A stretch of 56,250 nucleotides of DNA, from positions 1-56,250 of the forward strand of contig NVXI01000007.1 of assembly GCA_002747015.1 (NCBI GenBank). Direction: 5' to 3'. The position numbers and the translations under genes are program-made. This DNA is from Zetaproteobacteria bacterium. Its GTDB lineage: Bacteria; Pseudomonadota; Alphaproteobacteria; Micavibrionales; Micavibrionaceae. Position 1 is the stretch's first letter, and each line of letters opens with the position of its first letter. The notes under the pieces are model-generated. The model had not been told where the DNA came from, did not search any database, and was given only the letters and a program-made list of their open reading frames with translations. Shown one piece after another: positions 1-9,433 of the stretch.

Positions 1-217
1 TATTTGGAGAGGTTGGGCGCGCCTTACAGATATGATAATTGGCGCAAATACTGCCCATCATGGATTTGTGGGTAATTGAAAGATTCACCGAACGCTTACG
101 TTCAAAATAACTTATACGCAGCCATTTTGTCCCCCTTTACCACTTTAGAATTGCGATTTTCCAATTCTAGGTCTAGTTTAATGTGATAAAATAATTAGAA
201 ATGACTGGAGAGTTATT
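1..217. other. Left edge and gmk upstream region
   Basis: No gene is recognised here. Two plus-strand frames are open from the window edge to stops near positions 75-80, so the 3' end of an upstream gene may lie here, but about 25 codons are too few to identify it. A dyad with arms TAGAATTG (146-153) and CAATTCTA (162-169) lies in front of gmk; it has no T-run after it, so it looks more like a protein-binding site or leader hairpin than a terminator. Region 200-217 holds the gmk ribosome binding site. Confidence 0.4.
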
Positions 218-859
218 TTGAATAAAATTAAACGTCGCGGCCTAATGTATGTTATGTCATCCCCATCTGGTGCAGGGAAAACAACAATTACACGGGCACT
301 TTTGCGCGACAACGAAAACCTAATCCTGTCTGTTTCAGCCACAACACGGAAACGTCGCGCTGGCGAAGTGCATGCACAAGATTATTATTTTGTCGAACCT
401 GATACTTTTCAAAGTATGATTGACAATAATGAGATGCTGGAACATGCCAAGGTTTTCGATAATTACTATGGCACACCACGCGCACCCGTTGAGCAATCAC
501 TTTCCGAAGGGAAAGATGTCATCTTCGATATTGACTGGCAAGGCACACAACAGCTCTCCGAGATTGCGCGTGAAGATTTGGTCACTGTTTTCATCCTTCC
601 TCCCGCACGCGCAGAACTGGAAAAACGTCTGCGCGACAGATCCCGCGACACATTAGAATCCGACAGCGATATCAGAGGGCGCATGGCCAAAGCCGCAGAT
701 GAAATGTCACATTACAGTGAATATGACTACGTCATTATCAATAACGATATAGATGAAGCCATCAAGAAAGCACAGCTTATTTTGGACGCAGAGCGCATAA
801 AACGCCGTAGAATGGCGGGACTATCTAATTTTGTGCGTGGTCTAAAAGACGGACTTTAA
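218..859 (+). CDS. gmk: Guanylate kinase
   Basis: Cytoplasmic enzyme that phosphorylates GMP to GDP with ATP, needed for GTP, dGTP and c-di-GMP supply. The 213-residue protein has the normal family length. The P-loop SSPSGAGKT is at residues 14-22 and is followed by the GMP-binding stretch SATTRKRRAGE around residues 40-50. The start is TTG at 218; a clear GGAGAG ribosome binding site at 207-212 ends 5 bases before it, which supports this start. It converges with rsmA with a gap of only 9 bases. In many Alphaproteobacteria gmk follows yicC/mltG; those genes are not visible here. Confidence 0.95.
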   Translation: MNKIKRRGLMYVMSSPSGAGKTTITRALLRDNENLILSVSATTRKRRAGEVHAQDYYFVEPDTFQSMIDNNEMLEHAKVFDNYYGTPRAPVEQSLSEGKDVIFDIDWQGTQQLSEIAREDLVTVFILPPARAELEKRLRDRSRDTLESDSDIRGRMAKAADEMSHYSEYDYVIINNDIDEAIKKAQLILDAERIKRRRMAGLSNFVRGLKDGL

Positions 860-868
860 CCAAAAATA

Positions 869-1729
869 TCAAAAAGAAGATATATTGATATAATCCTGAA
901 CTGTCAAATTTTCTGCGCGCATCTGCGTATCTATGCCTAGAGCTTCAATCGCGGGCATATACCCTTTCAGGCTGGACCGGATCATTTTACGACGTTGATT
1001 AAAAGCCGCGGCAGTCACACGCTCTACCATTTTAAAATCAGGCGCATCAACAGGTAATTCGCGCGGCGTAAAATGCACCACCGCCGACATCACCTTGGGC
1101 GGTGGCGTAAAAGCAGAAGGTGGAAGATCATAAATAACATACGCCCGACAAAGCCACTGCGTTATAACAGCCAACCTGCCATAAGCCTTCGTGCTGACCT
1201 TTGCACTCATCCGGTCAGCCACTTCTTTTTGAAACATCAACGTCATGGATTTATAAGCATTATGATCCACTCTAATTTGCTTTAACCACCCAATCAGTAA
1301 CGGCGTTGCAATATTGTAAGGCAGGTTAGCAACAATTACCCGCGGCGCGTCTGCCATCGTGGTTAAATCTTCTTTCATGGCATCACATTGCAAAACATCC
1401 AAATCACCCTGTGCGGCTTGCACCAACCCCTCCAGCGCAACAACAGCACGTCGATCAAGCTCTATCGCGCTCACCTTTGCAGCAGGACTTTTAAGCAGCG
1501 ATCGTGTCAAACCACCCGGCCCCGGCCCGATTTCAAACGCATGAACCCCGTCCCAATCATCGCCATCACGCACCAATGCTTCACGGACAATTTTATCAGT
1601 AATATTCATATCAAGCAAAAAATTTTGCCCCAAAGCCTTTTGTGCGCTCAAGCTATGCTGTGCAATCACATCACGCAACGGTGGCAAAGCCTCAATGGCT
1701 TTAATCCGCTCTGGCAGGTCAAGTACCAT
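869..1729 (-). CDS. rsmA: 16S rRNA dimethyladenosine transferase
   Basis: SAM-dependent enzyme (KsgA) that dimethylates two adjacent adenines near the 3' end of 16S rRNA in late small-subunit assembly. Length 286 residues fits the family. Visible are GQNFL at residues 34-38, the SAM-binding motif EIGPGPGG at 66-73 and the catalytic NLPY motif at 135-138. It starts 2 bases after the surA stop, so the two genes are almost certainly one transcript. In many Proteobacteria pdxA lies between surA and this gene; it is absent here. Confidence 0.95.
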   Translation of the reverse strand: MVLDLPERIKAIEALPPLRDVIAQHSLSAQKALGQNFLLDMNITDKIVREALVRDGDDWDGVHAFEIGPGPGGLTRSLLKSPAAKVSAIELDRRAVVALEGLVQAAQGDLDVLQCDAMKEDLTTMADAPRVIVANLPYNIATPLLIGWLKQIRVDHNAYKSMTLMFQKEVADRMSAKVSTKAYGRLAVITQWLCRAYVIYDLPPSAFTPPPKVMSAVVHFTPRELPVDAPDFKMVERVTAAAFNQRRKMIRSSLKGYMPAIEALGIDTQMRAENLTVQDYINISSF

Positions 1730-1731
1730 TG

Positions 1732-2691
1732 CTACACACGAAGATCAATGAATGATGATGCTTTTAAATCCATCAAATGACGATGCTGTAATTTTTCAAG
1801 ACGCGCTGTTCCTAAAGAATAATAGATTTGATCGCGTGATGGCATTGTACCCTCGGTCAAGGTGCGGATATCACGCAAAAACAGAATATGATAACCACTT
1901 AATGTTTTGATCGGCTTAGTGACCTGATTTTTTTTAACCGCCTGTAAACCAGTCAAAATCTCCTCTGAAAGCTGCGTTTCTTGCAACCACCCTGTATCAC
2001 CACCACTCCCTGCACCCGCAGCCTTTGAAAATTGCTGCGCTAAACTAAAAAAACTAGCTTTGCCGGATTTTATTTCTCTCACCAAACGATTAGCAAGCTG
2101 CTTGACCTGTTTTTCATTTTTTGCACTATCAATTGGCAGGAATATTTCCGCCGTTAAATATTCCTTCGACCCAACCTTCGCCTGAATACGCTCTAACGTA
2201 TCATCGACATCACGATCGGACACAATCACTCTAGGGCGCAAACGCTTCTGCACAACCTTACCCCATGCGACCTGCGCCTCAATCTGGGCATACATTGTCG
2301 AAATATCAATACCACCACGGCGCAACATAGCTTTAAATTTTTCAGAGGTTGATTTGTTCTGTGCCGCAATTTTAGAAAACCCTGATTCAATTTCGGCACG
2401 TTCAATTTTAATATTCATATTACGCGCTTCTTGCAGCATAAGTTGCTCATTAATCAAACTATTCAAAACCTGTGAGGAAAGTTTTGCACGAATTTCCTTA
2501 CTGTTTTGTAAACCAGACGACACCATAATCAACCTCATGCGCTTGGATACATCATGGGCGGATATCACATTTTCATTGACAACCGCAACAATTTCTTGCG
2601 TTGCAGCATATGCGTATTTTGCTACTGGTGCGATACTAACAAAAGTCAGCACAAACAAAATCAGTAAACGAATATAAAGAGTCATTTTCAT
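1732..2691 (-). CDS. surA: SurA-type periplasmic peptidyl-prolyl isomerase
   Basis: Predicted periplasmic chaperone/parvulin that helps outer-membrane proteins fold. The protein of about 319 residues has a hydrophobic N-terminal signal ending near AKYAYA, a SurA N-terminal helical domain, and one parvulin domain with the family pattern GGDTGW and a terminal GYHIL segment. The longest frame opens with TTG at 2715, directly after the upstream stop; I prefer ATG at 2691 because AAGGA (2700-2696) precedes it. Position between an NDUFA9-like gene and rsmA supports surA; the usual upstream lptD is missing from this locus. Confidence 0.85.
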   Translation of the reverse strand: MKMTLYIRLLILFVLTFVSIAPVAKYAYAATQEIVAVVNENVISAHDVSKRMRLIMVSSGLQNSKEIRAKLSSQVLNSLINEQLMLQEARNMNIKIERAEIESGFSKIAAQNKSTSEKFKAMLRRGGIDISTMYAQIEAQVAWGKVVQKRLRPRVIVSDRDVDDTLERIQAKVGSKEYLTAEIFLPIDSAKNEKQVKQLANRLVREIKSGKASFFSLAQQFSKAAGAGSGGDTGWLQETQLSEEILTGLQAVKKNQVTKPIKTLSGYHILFLRDIRTLTEGTMPSRDQIYYSLGTARLEKLQHRHLMDLKASSFIDLRV

Positions 2692-2711
2692 CTGTTCCTT
2701 CAAAATATAAT

Positions 2712-3674
2712 TCAAGCACTCTGTTCCACGGCAAAGCGTCCGCCGGATTTATACGTTTCCAGATATCCAGGCAATATCAAATCCATAGATTTAGGGTGTA
2801 TTTCAAAAACATCAATCCCAAGTGCTTTATCATCCACAACGTTATCGGTTTTCAATGTATCAACCTGATCCGGTGTTAAAATGGGATTAGGCCAAAACTT
2901 CAAAAAAGCGGCCTCAAACTTCGCAATACAAAAAGGCACAGAAATCAATTTTTTGGAACGCCCCGTATATTTAAACATCTTTTCATAAATTTCCCTAAAG
3001 GTCACGACATCAGGTCCACCAAGTTGATATGTTTTGCCCAAAAACTCCGCAGTTCCTGCGAATAATCCCTTCAACACAACATCAGCGACATCACCAACAT
3101 AAACGGGCTGAAACCGTGTTTTTCCGCCACCGATCAATGGTAAAAACGGCATAAAGCGTGAAAGTTCCGCAAATTTATTAAAGAAATCATCATCCTGCCC
3201 GAACATCACGCTTGAACGCAAAATAACAGCATCTGGAAAATTTGCACGCACCGCATTCTCACCGTCATACTTGGTTTGTGCATATTTCGAAACGCCCGTA
3301 TCGCACCCCAATGCAGAGAGATGCGTAAAGCGTGATACACCTTCATCCGTACAAGCCTTGGCAATAATCGCCGGAAGATCGGCATGCACATATTCAAATG
3401 TTGCGCGTTTTTTACGCTCAACTAAAATACCAATACAATTCACAACAAAATCAGAACCTTTAATCGCTTGATGAACGCTGCGCGCATCTGAATAATCACA
3501 CTGCACAGGCACAACCTGCCCCACAGCACCACATGTCTTCAAAAAATCGGCACGCTCCGGCACGCGCGTTGCGATCTTAACCGTAACACCACGCGCAGCC
3601 AACCTGTGTACGACCTGCTTACCAAGAAACCCAGTTCCACCAAACACAGTCGCAATTTTTTCTCTATGCGCCAT
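2712..3674 (-). CDS. NDUFA9-like complex I NAD(P)-binding protein
   Basis: Atypical short-chain dehydrogenase/epimerase of 320 residues. The Rossmann motif GGTGFLG is at residues 12-18, and the central part carries a YAQTKYDGE-like segment corresponding to the YxxxK region. This group is homologous to the mitochondrial complex I accessory subunit NDUFA9 and is common in Alphaproteobacteria, where it is thought to associate with respiratory complex I; its exact substrate, if any, is not known. The stop is adjacent to the surA reading frame, suggesting joint transcription with surA-rsmA. A CHCC zinc finger protein at 51288 is another complex I accessory homologue. Confidence 0.8.
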   Translation of the reverse strand: MAHREKIATVFGGTGFLGKQVVHRLAARGVTVKIATRVPERADFLKTCGAVGQVVPVQCDYSDARSVHQAIKGSDFVVNCIGILVERKKRATFEYVHADLPAIIAKACTDEGVSRFTHLSALGCDTGVSKYAQTKYDGENAVRANFPDAVILRSSVMFGQDDDFFNKFAELSRFMPFLPLIGGGKTRFQPVYVGDVADVVLKGLFAGTAEFLGKTYQLGGPDVVTFREIYEKMFKYTGRSKKLISVPFCIAKFEAAFLKFWPNPILTPDQVDTLKTDNVVDDKALGIDVFEIHPKSMDLILPGYLETYKSGGRFAVEQSA

Positions 3675-3849
3675 AAACTCTATCCATCTATATGCTCTTT
3701 AAGTGATTAATATGAAGGAGTTTAAAGTAGAACACAATGACTGGCAACTAAAACCAAAATCATAAACGGGGACAATTTGTGCTTTTCGAACAAAAGCAGA
3801 TAAGATAGGCTGGTGAAACCAAATCAAACAAAGATACGAATGTAATATT

Positions 3850-4596
3850 ATGATACAAAAAACGTTTTTTATAGCCCTGATGCTTATTATTGTTGGAATT
3901 TCCACGCAAGGCCTCTACGCGCAATATGGCTCCAAGTTGCCGATAGTCAGTACGCCTATCGTGGTTGAACTCTATACCTCGCAAGGATGTTCATCATGCC
4001 CGCCTGCGGACAGAACTTTAGCTGCATTAGCACAGAATGACAATGTTATTACGTTAGGCTGTCATGTATCTTATTTCAATCACCTACACTGGAAAGATAC
4101 ACTATCTCAAGATTTTTGTGACATGCGCCAACATGGTTATGCCGGCATGAATGGAACAAAACGCATTTATACACCGCAAATGATTGTAAATGGTGGCGCA
4201 GGCTTTATCGGCTCCCATGATGATAAAATCAACGCTGCCCTCAGAAAAGCCGCAGCAAAGCCTATTCAAAATATCAACATAGAGGTCAAAGACCAAGACC
4301 TAATCAATTTCTCTCTGCCCAACATAGGGGAAGGCGATTACCATTTATGGGCTTTCGGATACAAAAAGAACCATAAACAAGACATCAAAAACGGCGAAAA
4401 CAACGGCAAATCCATTACTTATGCAAACGCCGCCCTCAGCTATACTAATTTAGGGAAATGGAAAGGCGCAGGCATCACCCACAAATTCCCGATGCCAAAA
4501 TCCCTCATCACTGGCGAGACGCTTGACGGCATTGCAATATTCGCTCAAGAGGGTGGCTATGGGGAGATCATTGCAGCAGGAAAATTGGACTTCTAA
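3850..4596 (+). CDS. Secreted DUF1223 thioredoxin-fold protein
   Basis: The 248-residue protein begins with a signal peptide (hydrophobic residues 6-24, likely cleavage near LYA-Q). The mature part opens with a thioredoxin-like strand and a CSSC motif at residues 47-50 (GCSSCPPAD), the hallmark of the DUF1223 family. Family members are exported proteins with a thioredoxin-like fold whose function is not established. The gene stands alone on the plus strand and converges with uvrD, 6 bases away. A redox or metal-handling role in the periplasm is possible but unproven. Confidence 0.85.
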   Translation: MIQKTFFIALMLIIVGISTQGLYAQYGSKLPIVSTPIVVELYTSQGCSSCPPADRTLAALAQNDNVITLGCHVSYFNHLHWKDTLSQDFCDMRQHGYAGMNGTKRIYTPQMIVNGGAGFIGSHDDKINAALRKAAAKPIQNINIEVKDQDLINFSLPNIGEGDYHLWAFGYKKNHKQDIKNGENNGKSITYANAALSYTNLGKWKGAGITHKFPMPKSLITGETLDGIAIFAQEGGYGEIIAAGKLDF

Positions 4597-4602
4597 ATCA
4601 GC

Positions 4603-6840
4603 CTATGATTTTTCGACGAAGCTATCCATGACGCGTTTTTTACCGCCATGTTCAAAAGCAATATCAAGTTTATGCCCATCAATATTGATGATCTTCCCAT
4701 AGCCGAATTTATCATGAAACACGCGATCACCACGAGATAACACCACACCGCTTTCCGTTTGAACTTTACGCTCGAACGTGCTGCTCGCAGGCTTTGCCTT
4801 TGGTGTAAAACCACTAGAATCCCAATGACGAGAACGCCCCGCTTGCACCATGCCGCTTTGCGTACTCAAATCAATCAAGTCTTCAGGGATTTCATCAATA
4901 AAACGCGCAGGTACAGAACTGACCCAACTGCCGTAAATGCGCCTACTCGCCGCATGAGAGATAAACACACGTTTCCGCGCACGGGTTATCCCGACATAGG
5001 CCAAGCGACGCTCCTCTTCCAAGCCCTTCACACCACTTTCATCCATCGTGCGCTGAGAAGGGAACAAGCCTTCCTCCCAACCAGGGAGAAATACATTGTC
5101 AAATTCCAACCCCTTTGCACCATGCAAGGTCATAAGCGTCACAAACGTGCCGGATTTGCTATCCTGATTTTCAAGAACAAGAGCAACATGCTCCAAAAAG
5201 TCCTGCATAGACTCATAGCTCTGCATCCCACCCGTTAATTCTTTCAGATTTTCGACACGCCCCGGTGCTTCAGGAGATTTATCCAGCTTCCACATCGCCA
5301 TATAGCCAGATTCATCCAAAATCATGTCGGCCAGCTCTGCGTGGTTCATATTATCCATTAATGAACGCCAACGCTCAAAATCATCCAGCACTTTCATCAA
5401 GGTTTCCTTGACCTTTGGTCGCAATTCATCCGTCTGAGTCAAATCCATAATCGCGCATTGCAAACTGATTTCTTTGGCGCGAGCGTAACCATATAATGTA
5501 TTAATCGTCGCTTTGCCGATGCCACGCTTTGGCGCATTTACGATCCTTTCAAACGCAAGATCATCATCTTTTTGCACCACCACCCTAAAATAGGCAAGTG
5601 CGTCTCGTATTTCCATACGCTCATAAAAGCGAGGGCCGCCAATTACCTTGTAAGAAAGGCCTAGCTTAATAAATCGCTCTTCAAATTCTCGTGTTTGAAA
5701 GCCTGTACGCACCAAAACTGCGATATCACTTAACGATACACCGCGTTCATGATTGACGCCGCGCTGTAACTGCTCAATCTCTTCACCGACCCAACGCGCC
5801 TCGGCTTCACCATCCCAAAGACCGCAAACCTTAACCTTATCGCCATCCCCTTGATCCGACCACAAGGTCTTGCCCAAACGCGATCCGTTATTCTCGATAA
5901 TCGCGCCGGAAACTTTCAGAATATTATTGGTCGAGCGATAATTCTGCTCCAACCTGATAATTTTTGCACCCTTAAAATCCTGTTCGAATTTCAAGATATT
6001 GCCAACCTCTGCGCCGCGCCAACCATAGATCGACTGGTCATCATCACCAACACAGCAAATATTCCCCGTCCCTTGCCCAAGCAAGCGCAGCCACAGATAT
6101 TGTGCGACATTTGTGTCCTGATACTCATCCACCAAGATATAGCGGAAACGCTGATGATACTCATCCAGCACATTCTTATTGGCAGGATCCTTCAAAATCG
6201 TAATCATGTGGAGCAATAAATCCCCGAAATCACATGCATTAATCGCGCGTAAACGCGCCTGATACTTCATATAGAGTAACGGGATTTTACCATCCGCCAC
6301 GTCATCAACATCACTGGCGCTCACCTGCGAAGGCAATAAACCGCGATCCTTCCAGCGATCAATAATCCCGATACAGGATTTAGGTGTCCATTTTTTGGTG
6401 TCAACGCCTTCAACCTCCATCAATTGCTTTAACAAACGCACCTGATCATCAGGATCAAGAATGGTGAAGTTACTGGATAGCCCGACAAGATCAGCATGAC
6501 GACGCAACATCCGCGCCGCTAAGGAATGGAATGTACCCAGCCACCATCCTTCAACAGGATGCCCGCCCATCATCTCGCTAATACGCTCTTTCATTTCAAG
6601 CGCCGCTTTATTGGTGAAGGTCACTGATAATATCTGCGAGGGATATGCCCGACCAGTATTAAGCAAATGCGCTAAACGCGCTGTCAAAACCCGCGTCTTA
6701 CCTGTCCCCGCGCCTGCCAAGACCAGAACCGCACCCTCCAACGTTTCAACCGCTTCGCGTTGCGGTGCATTTAACGCATCAAGGTAAGTAAAAGCACTCT
6801 CGGCACTTGGCGATTCTTCAATTTCAAATATATCCTGCAT
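4603..6840 (-). CDS. uvrD: UvrD/PcrA-family DNA helicase
   Basis: ATP-dependent 3'-5' superfamily 1 helicase used in nucleotide excision and mismatch repair and in clearing stalled complexes. Walker A GAGTGKT is at residues 43-49 counted from ATG 6840, followed by the Walker B DEYQDT, the motif GDDDQSIYGWRG and late motifs such as LMTLHGAKGLEF. The C-terminus (GDRVFHDKFGYGKI) matches the PcrA/UvrD tail that contacts RNA polymerase. An upstream in-frame ATG at 6867 exists, but ATG 6840 (MQDIFEIEES) fits the family start better. Length about 745 residues is normal. Confidence 0.93.
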   Translation of the reverse strand: MQDIFEIEESPSAESAFTYLDALNAPQREAVETLEGAVLVLAGAGTGKTRVLTARLAHLLNTGRAYPSQILSVTFTNKAALEMKERISEMMGGHPVEGWWLGTFHSLAARMLRRHADLVGLSSNFTILDPDDQVRLLKQLMEVEGVDTKKWTPKSCIGIIDRWKDRGLLPSQVSASDVDDVADGKIPLLYMKYQARLRAINACDFGDLLLHMITILKDPANKNVLDEYHQRFRYILVDEYQDTNVAQYLWLRLLGQGTGNICCVGDDDQSIYGWRGAEVGNILKFEQDFKGAKIIRLEQNYRSTNNILKVSGAIIENNGSRLGKTLWSDQGDGDKVKVCGLWDGEAEARWVGEEIEQLQRGVNHERGVSLSDIAVLVRTGFQTREFEERFIKLGLSYKVIGGPRFYERMEIRDALAYFRVVVQKDDDLAFERIVNAPKRGIGKATINTLYGYARAKEISLQCAIMDLTQTDELRPKVKETLMKVLDDFERWRSLMDNMNHAELADMILDESGYMAMWKLDKSPEAPGRVENLKELTGGMQSYESMQDFLEHVALVLENQDSKSGTFVTLMTLHGAKGLEFDNVFLPGWEEGLFPSQRTMDESGVKGLEEERRLAYVGITRARKRVFISHAASRRIYGSWVSSVPARFIDEIPEDLIDLSTQSGMVQAGRSRHWDSSGFTPKAKPASSTFERKVQTESGVVLSRGDRVFHDKFGYGKIINIDGHKLDIAFEHGGKKRVMDSFVEKS

Positions 6841-6913
6841 ACCTATAAATAGGACGTTACCCCACATCTATGCAAGGGCTTGTAACAGAAAAAAGAGGGT
6901 TTAAATATTTTTT

Positions 6914-7951
6914 TTAAGCTGAAGAGGCAAGGACTTGATTTCGGCCAGCATCTTTTGCTTTATAAAGCGCTTTATCAACGCGCGCAATGAAGTCATCTTG
7001 CTCTTCCTTTTTAAAGTATTCCGCAACACCAGCAGAGAAAGTAATTTTTGCAATACTCTTACCCGTAACCCGATTAATCACTTCTTTTTTCTCTACTTCA
7101 TGACGAAGAAGTTCAGCGACCTTCATACCACCTTGTATATTAGTCTCCGGCAAAAGAATAACAAATTCTTCACCGCCATAACGCACAACAACATCCCGAC
7201 CTTTAGTGCCCGCCTTCAAAGTTCGAGCAACCAATTTCAAGACCTGATCTCCAACTTGATGACCAAATGTATCATTGAACTTTTTAAAATGATCGATATC
7301 AAGCAAAATCATACTAAAAGTATGTGACTCAGTCTCATCTTTTGATGCTTTGATAAGACGACTGATTTCTTGATCGAAGGCTTTTCTATTCGCAAGCCCT
7401 GTGAGAGGATCAGTCATTGCTTCCTTGCGGGCAATTTCCAGATCACGGCGCATATCTTCCATAGCTCTGGTTGAATACTCCAACATTTCCTCTAAGTGCT
7501 CATGATGACCAATCATCTCATCCGTATCAGAGATAATACTGGACAACAAAACATCCATTTCATCCGCGCCCGTACCAACCTTAATTTTATCACTCGCAAC
7601 TTTTAAATTTTTATTATATTTAGTGGCATATTTTTTCGTCGAGAAAACAACAACATTAACATCATCTATTGTCCGCTGTATTTGGCTTCCAGCCTCAGAA
7701 ACCATTTCCACCTCACGATTACCACTCAAAAAATTATAAAAAATTCCATAACATTGCTCATCCGATATTCTACCACCGCTTTTCTCAAGCAGAAAATCAA
7801 CGGCCTTAACCAATTCAGGATCGGACTTAGAATAATAAACAAACCACAACTCATAATTTTCAGGCGTAGGCAACAACCGATCTGCCCCAATACGCTTCAA
7901 CGCAAGATCCGCAAATTTTTGGGCAATATCTATTGAATGTACATAGGACAA
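6914..7951 (-). CDS. GGDEF diguanylate cyclase
   Basis: 345-residue cytoplasmic protein predicted to make cyclic di-GMP. The first 160 residues are a helical region without recognised sensor domain; the GGDEF domain starts near DPLTGLANR at 181-189 and has an intact active site RYGGEEF (GGEEF at 259-263), so it is probably catalytically active. At the usual inhibitory-site position there is KGRD (250-253) instead of RxxD. The only in-frame start that keeps the N-terminal region is TTG at 7951 with a weak ribosome binding site, so the start is uncertain. No transmembrane segments are visible. Confidence 0.85.
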   Translation of the reverse strand: MSYVHSIDIAQKFADLALKRIGADRLLPTPENYELWFVYYSKSDPELVKAVDFLLEKSGGRISDEQCYGIFYNFLSGNREVEMVSEAGSQIQRTIDDVNVVVFSTKKYATKYNKNLKVASDKIKVGTGADEMDVLLSSIISDTDEMIGHHEHLEEMLEYSTRAMEDMRRDLEIARKEAMTDPLTGLANRKAFDQEISRLIKASKDETESHTFSMILLDIDHFKKFNDTFGHQVGDQVLKLVARTLKAGTKGRDVVVRYGGEEFVILLPETNIQGGMKVAELLRHEVEKKEVINRVTGKSIAKITFSAGVAEYFKKEEQDDFIARVDKALYKAKDAGRNQVLASSA

Positions 7952-8060
7952 AGAACAAAACCACTACTTAAAACGACCATCAACTCATAACTCTGCTGTA
8001 TAGTAGAGCATTTAGACACTCAATAAAAGTTAAACATACAATAAAATGAGCCTTAATCCA

Positions 8061-9293
8061 CTAAGCATTCATTTGCATGCCTATATCCGCAGACAGTTGA
8101 CGTTGAATTTGCGGCATATCAAGTTTAGACCAATCCATAATCGTTTCAACAGATTTAGAGTCAAATCCTGGATTAGAAGATGACACGTCAACACCCGAGA
8201 CGATACCAGAAACACTATCCCCTGAAAGCATCACATCCACCGCATCATATGCCGGCGCCGCAACGACAGTCGCATCAGCAACCAATTTATTCATCGCACC
8301 ATTACCCGCAGAAACAGAAGCAGCAATTTTATCCGAAGTAACAACATCACCATAATGCTGTTTCACATGTCCGTGGTTCTCTTGCACGACTTCCAGATCA
8401 CACTCCAACTGCAGCAACGCCTTCATTTCAGGTTGATCCGCTCCATCAGTATCAGCCGCCAAGAATTCCGCCAAATCATCTGATTGCATATTTTCCCACG
8501 CAACATCACTCCCCTTCGGTGCATCCAGAGGTACAGACCCACCACCAGACGCATTGGCACGTGTATCATTCGATCCAGCAGAAGATGCTTGAAGACGCTT
8601 CACAGTCTCTTCCAACAAAGCCTCTTGCTTCTCAGGCGATAGATTTTTATCTTTATCACTCAGAACCTGACCGCTAACGAATGACCCTTTTCCTAAAGCC
8701 GTGGCAAACGACCCACCACCCAACATCATCTCTGCACCAATATACACCATCGCAGCTGCTTTTGTCGCACCAGTATCGGGAATCAAAGCATCAACCGCAG
8801 CAGAAGGAGAAATATCCATATCCTTTGCTGATTCTTTTAAAGCATCTAATGCTTCCGTTTTTGCTTGCTTCCAATCTTGCTGAAAGCTGGCAATATTCTT
8901 CTTGGTATCGTCCATGGCATTATTGGCCTGACGTGATACTTTTGCACCATCCGTTACAGCCTTGCCTGCATCACGCATCATCCCACCGGCATTCACCTTC
9001 GGACCAGCATAAGATTTTCCAGGATTCATAGTTTCCATCAGTGTTTCCGTGCGCGTATTTCCCTGAATAAGAGATTGCGTAAATGTTTGCTGATGTTCAC
9101 CTGAAAAAGGATCATAAACACCAGGGTTGGCCTCCATAGATCCTGAATTAAAAAGACTTCCTAAATCAGGAGCAGGAGCATTCGCATAACCCCGATCCAT
9201 AATATCCCTAGTATGCGCCCCTAAACCACGCGAAGACTGACGAAGGACGTCTCCACCACTCTCAATCGTACTATGTTTTATCGTTGCTACCAA
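8061..9293 (-). CDS. Unrecognised 410-residue protein
   Basis: I do not recognise this protein. It is rich in Ala, Gly, Ser and Asp, has a single cysteine, no N-terminal signal peptide, and a polar N-terminal 100 residues with Gly/Asn/Pro-rich stretches. Residues 105-160 look helical and charged; residues 176-209 are the only strongly hydrophobic part (AAAMVYIGAEMMLGGG) and could be a membrane-inserting helix pair. The C-terminal half is acidic. The frame opens with TTG at 9293 with only a weak ribosome binding site, and the next ATG is at codon 32, so the start is unsure. The gene is flanked by about 110 and 140 base non-coding gaps and is probably transcribed alone. Confidence 0.6.
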   Translation of the reverse strand: MVATIKHSTIESGGDVLRQSSRGLGAHTRDIMDRGYANAPAPDLGSLFNSGSMEANPGVYDPFSGEHQQTFTQSLIQGNTRTETLMETMNPGKSYAGPKVNAGGMMRDAGKAVTDGAKVSRQANNAMDDTKKNIASFQQDWKQAKTEALDALKESAKDMDISPSAAVDALIPDTGATKAAAMVYIGAEMMLGGGSFATALGKGSFVSGQVLSDKDKNLSPEKQEALLEETVKRLQASSAGSNDTRANASGGGSVPLDAPKGSDVAWENMQSDDLAEFLAADTDGADQPEMKALLQLECDLEVVQENHGHVKQHYGDVVTSDKIAASVSAGNGAMNKLVADATVVAAPAYDAVDVMLSGDSVSGIVSGVDVSSSNPGFDSKSVETIMDWSKLDMPQIQRQLSADIGMQMNA

Positions 9294-9433
9294 AATTCAC
9301 ACCATTTTTACATTTCGGGCGGGAATGAACTGTACATGCCCCACCATTATTTTTATTGCTTACCAACAGTATAGCGTAAAACAGATATAATATACAAATC
9401 AAATGTGGGTTTACGCCATAATAACAACATAAA

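Noticed and set aside
1..80. Two open plus-strand frames at the window edge
   Set aside because: About 25 codons each with no recognisable protein end; cannot choose between them.
3699..3984. Minus-strand frames between the NDUFA9-like gene and the DUF1223 gene
   Set aside because: They overlap the signal peptide of the DUF1223 gene and look like chance frames in AT-rich DNA.
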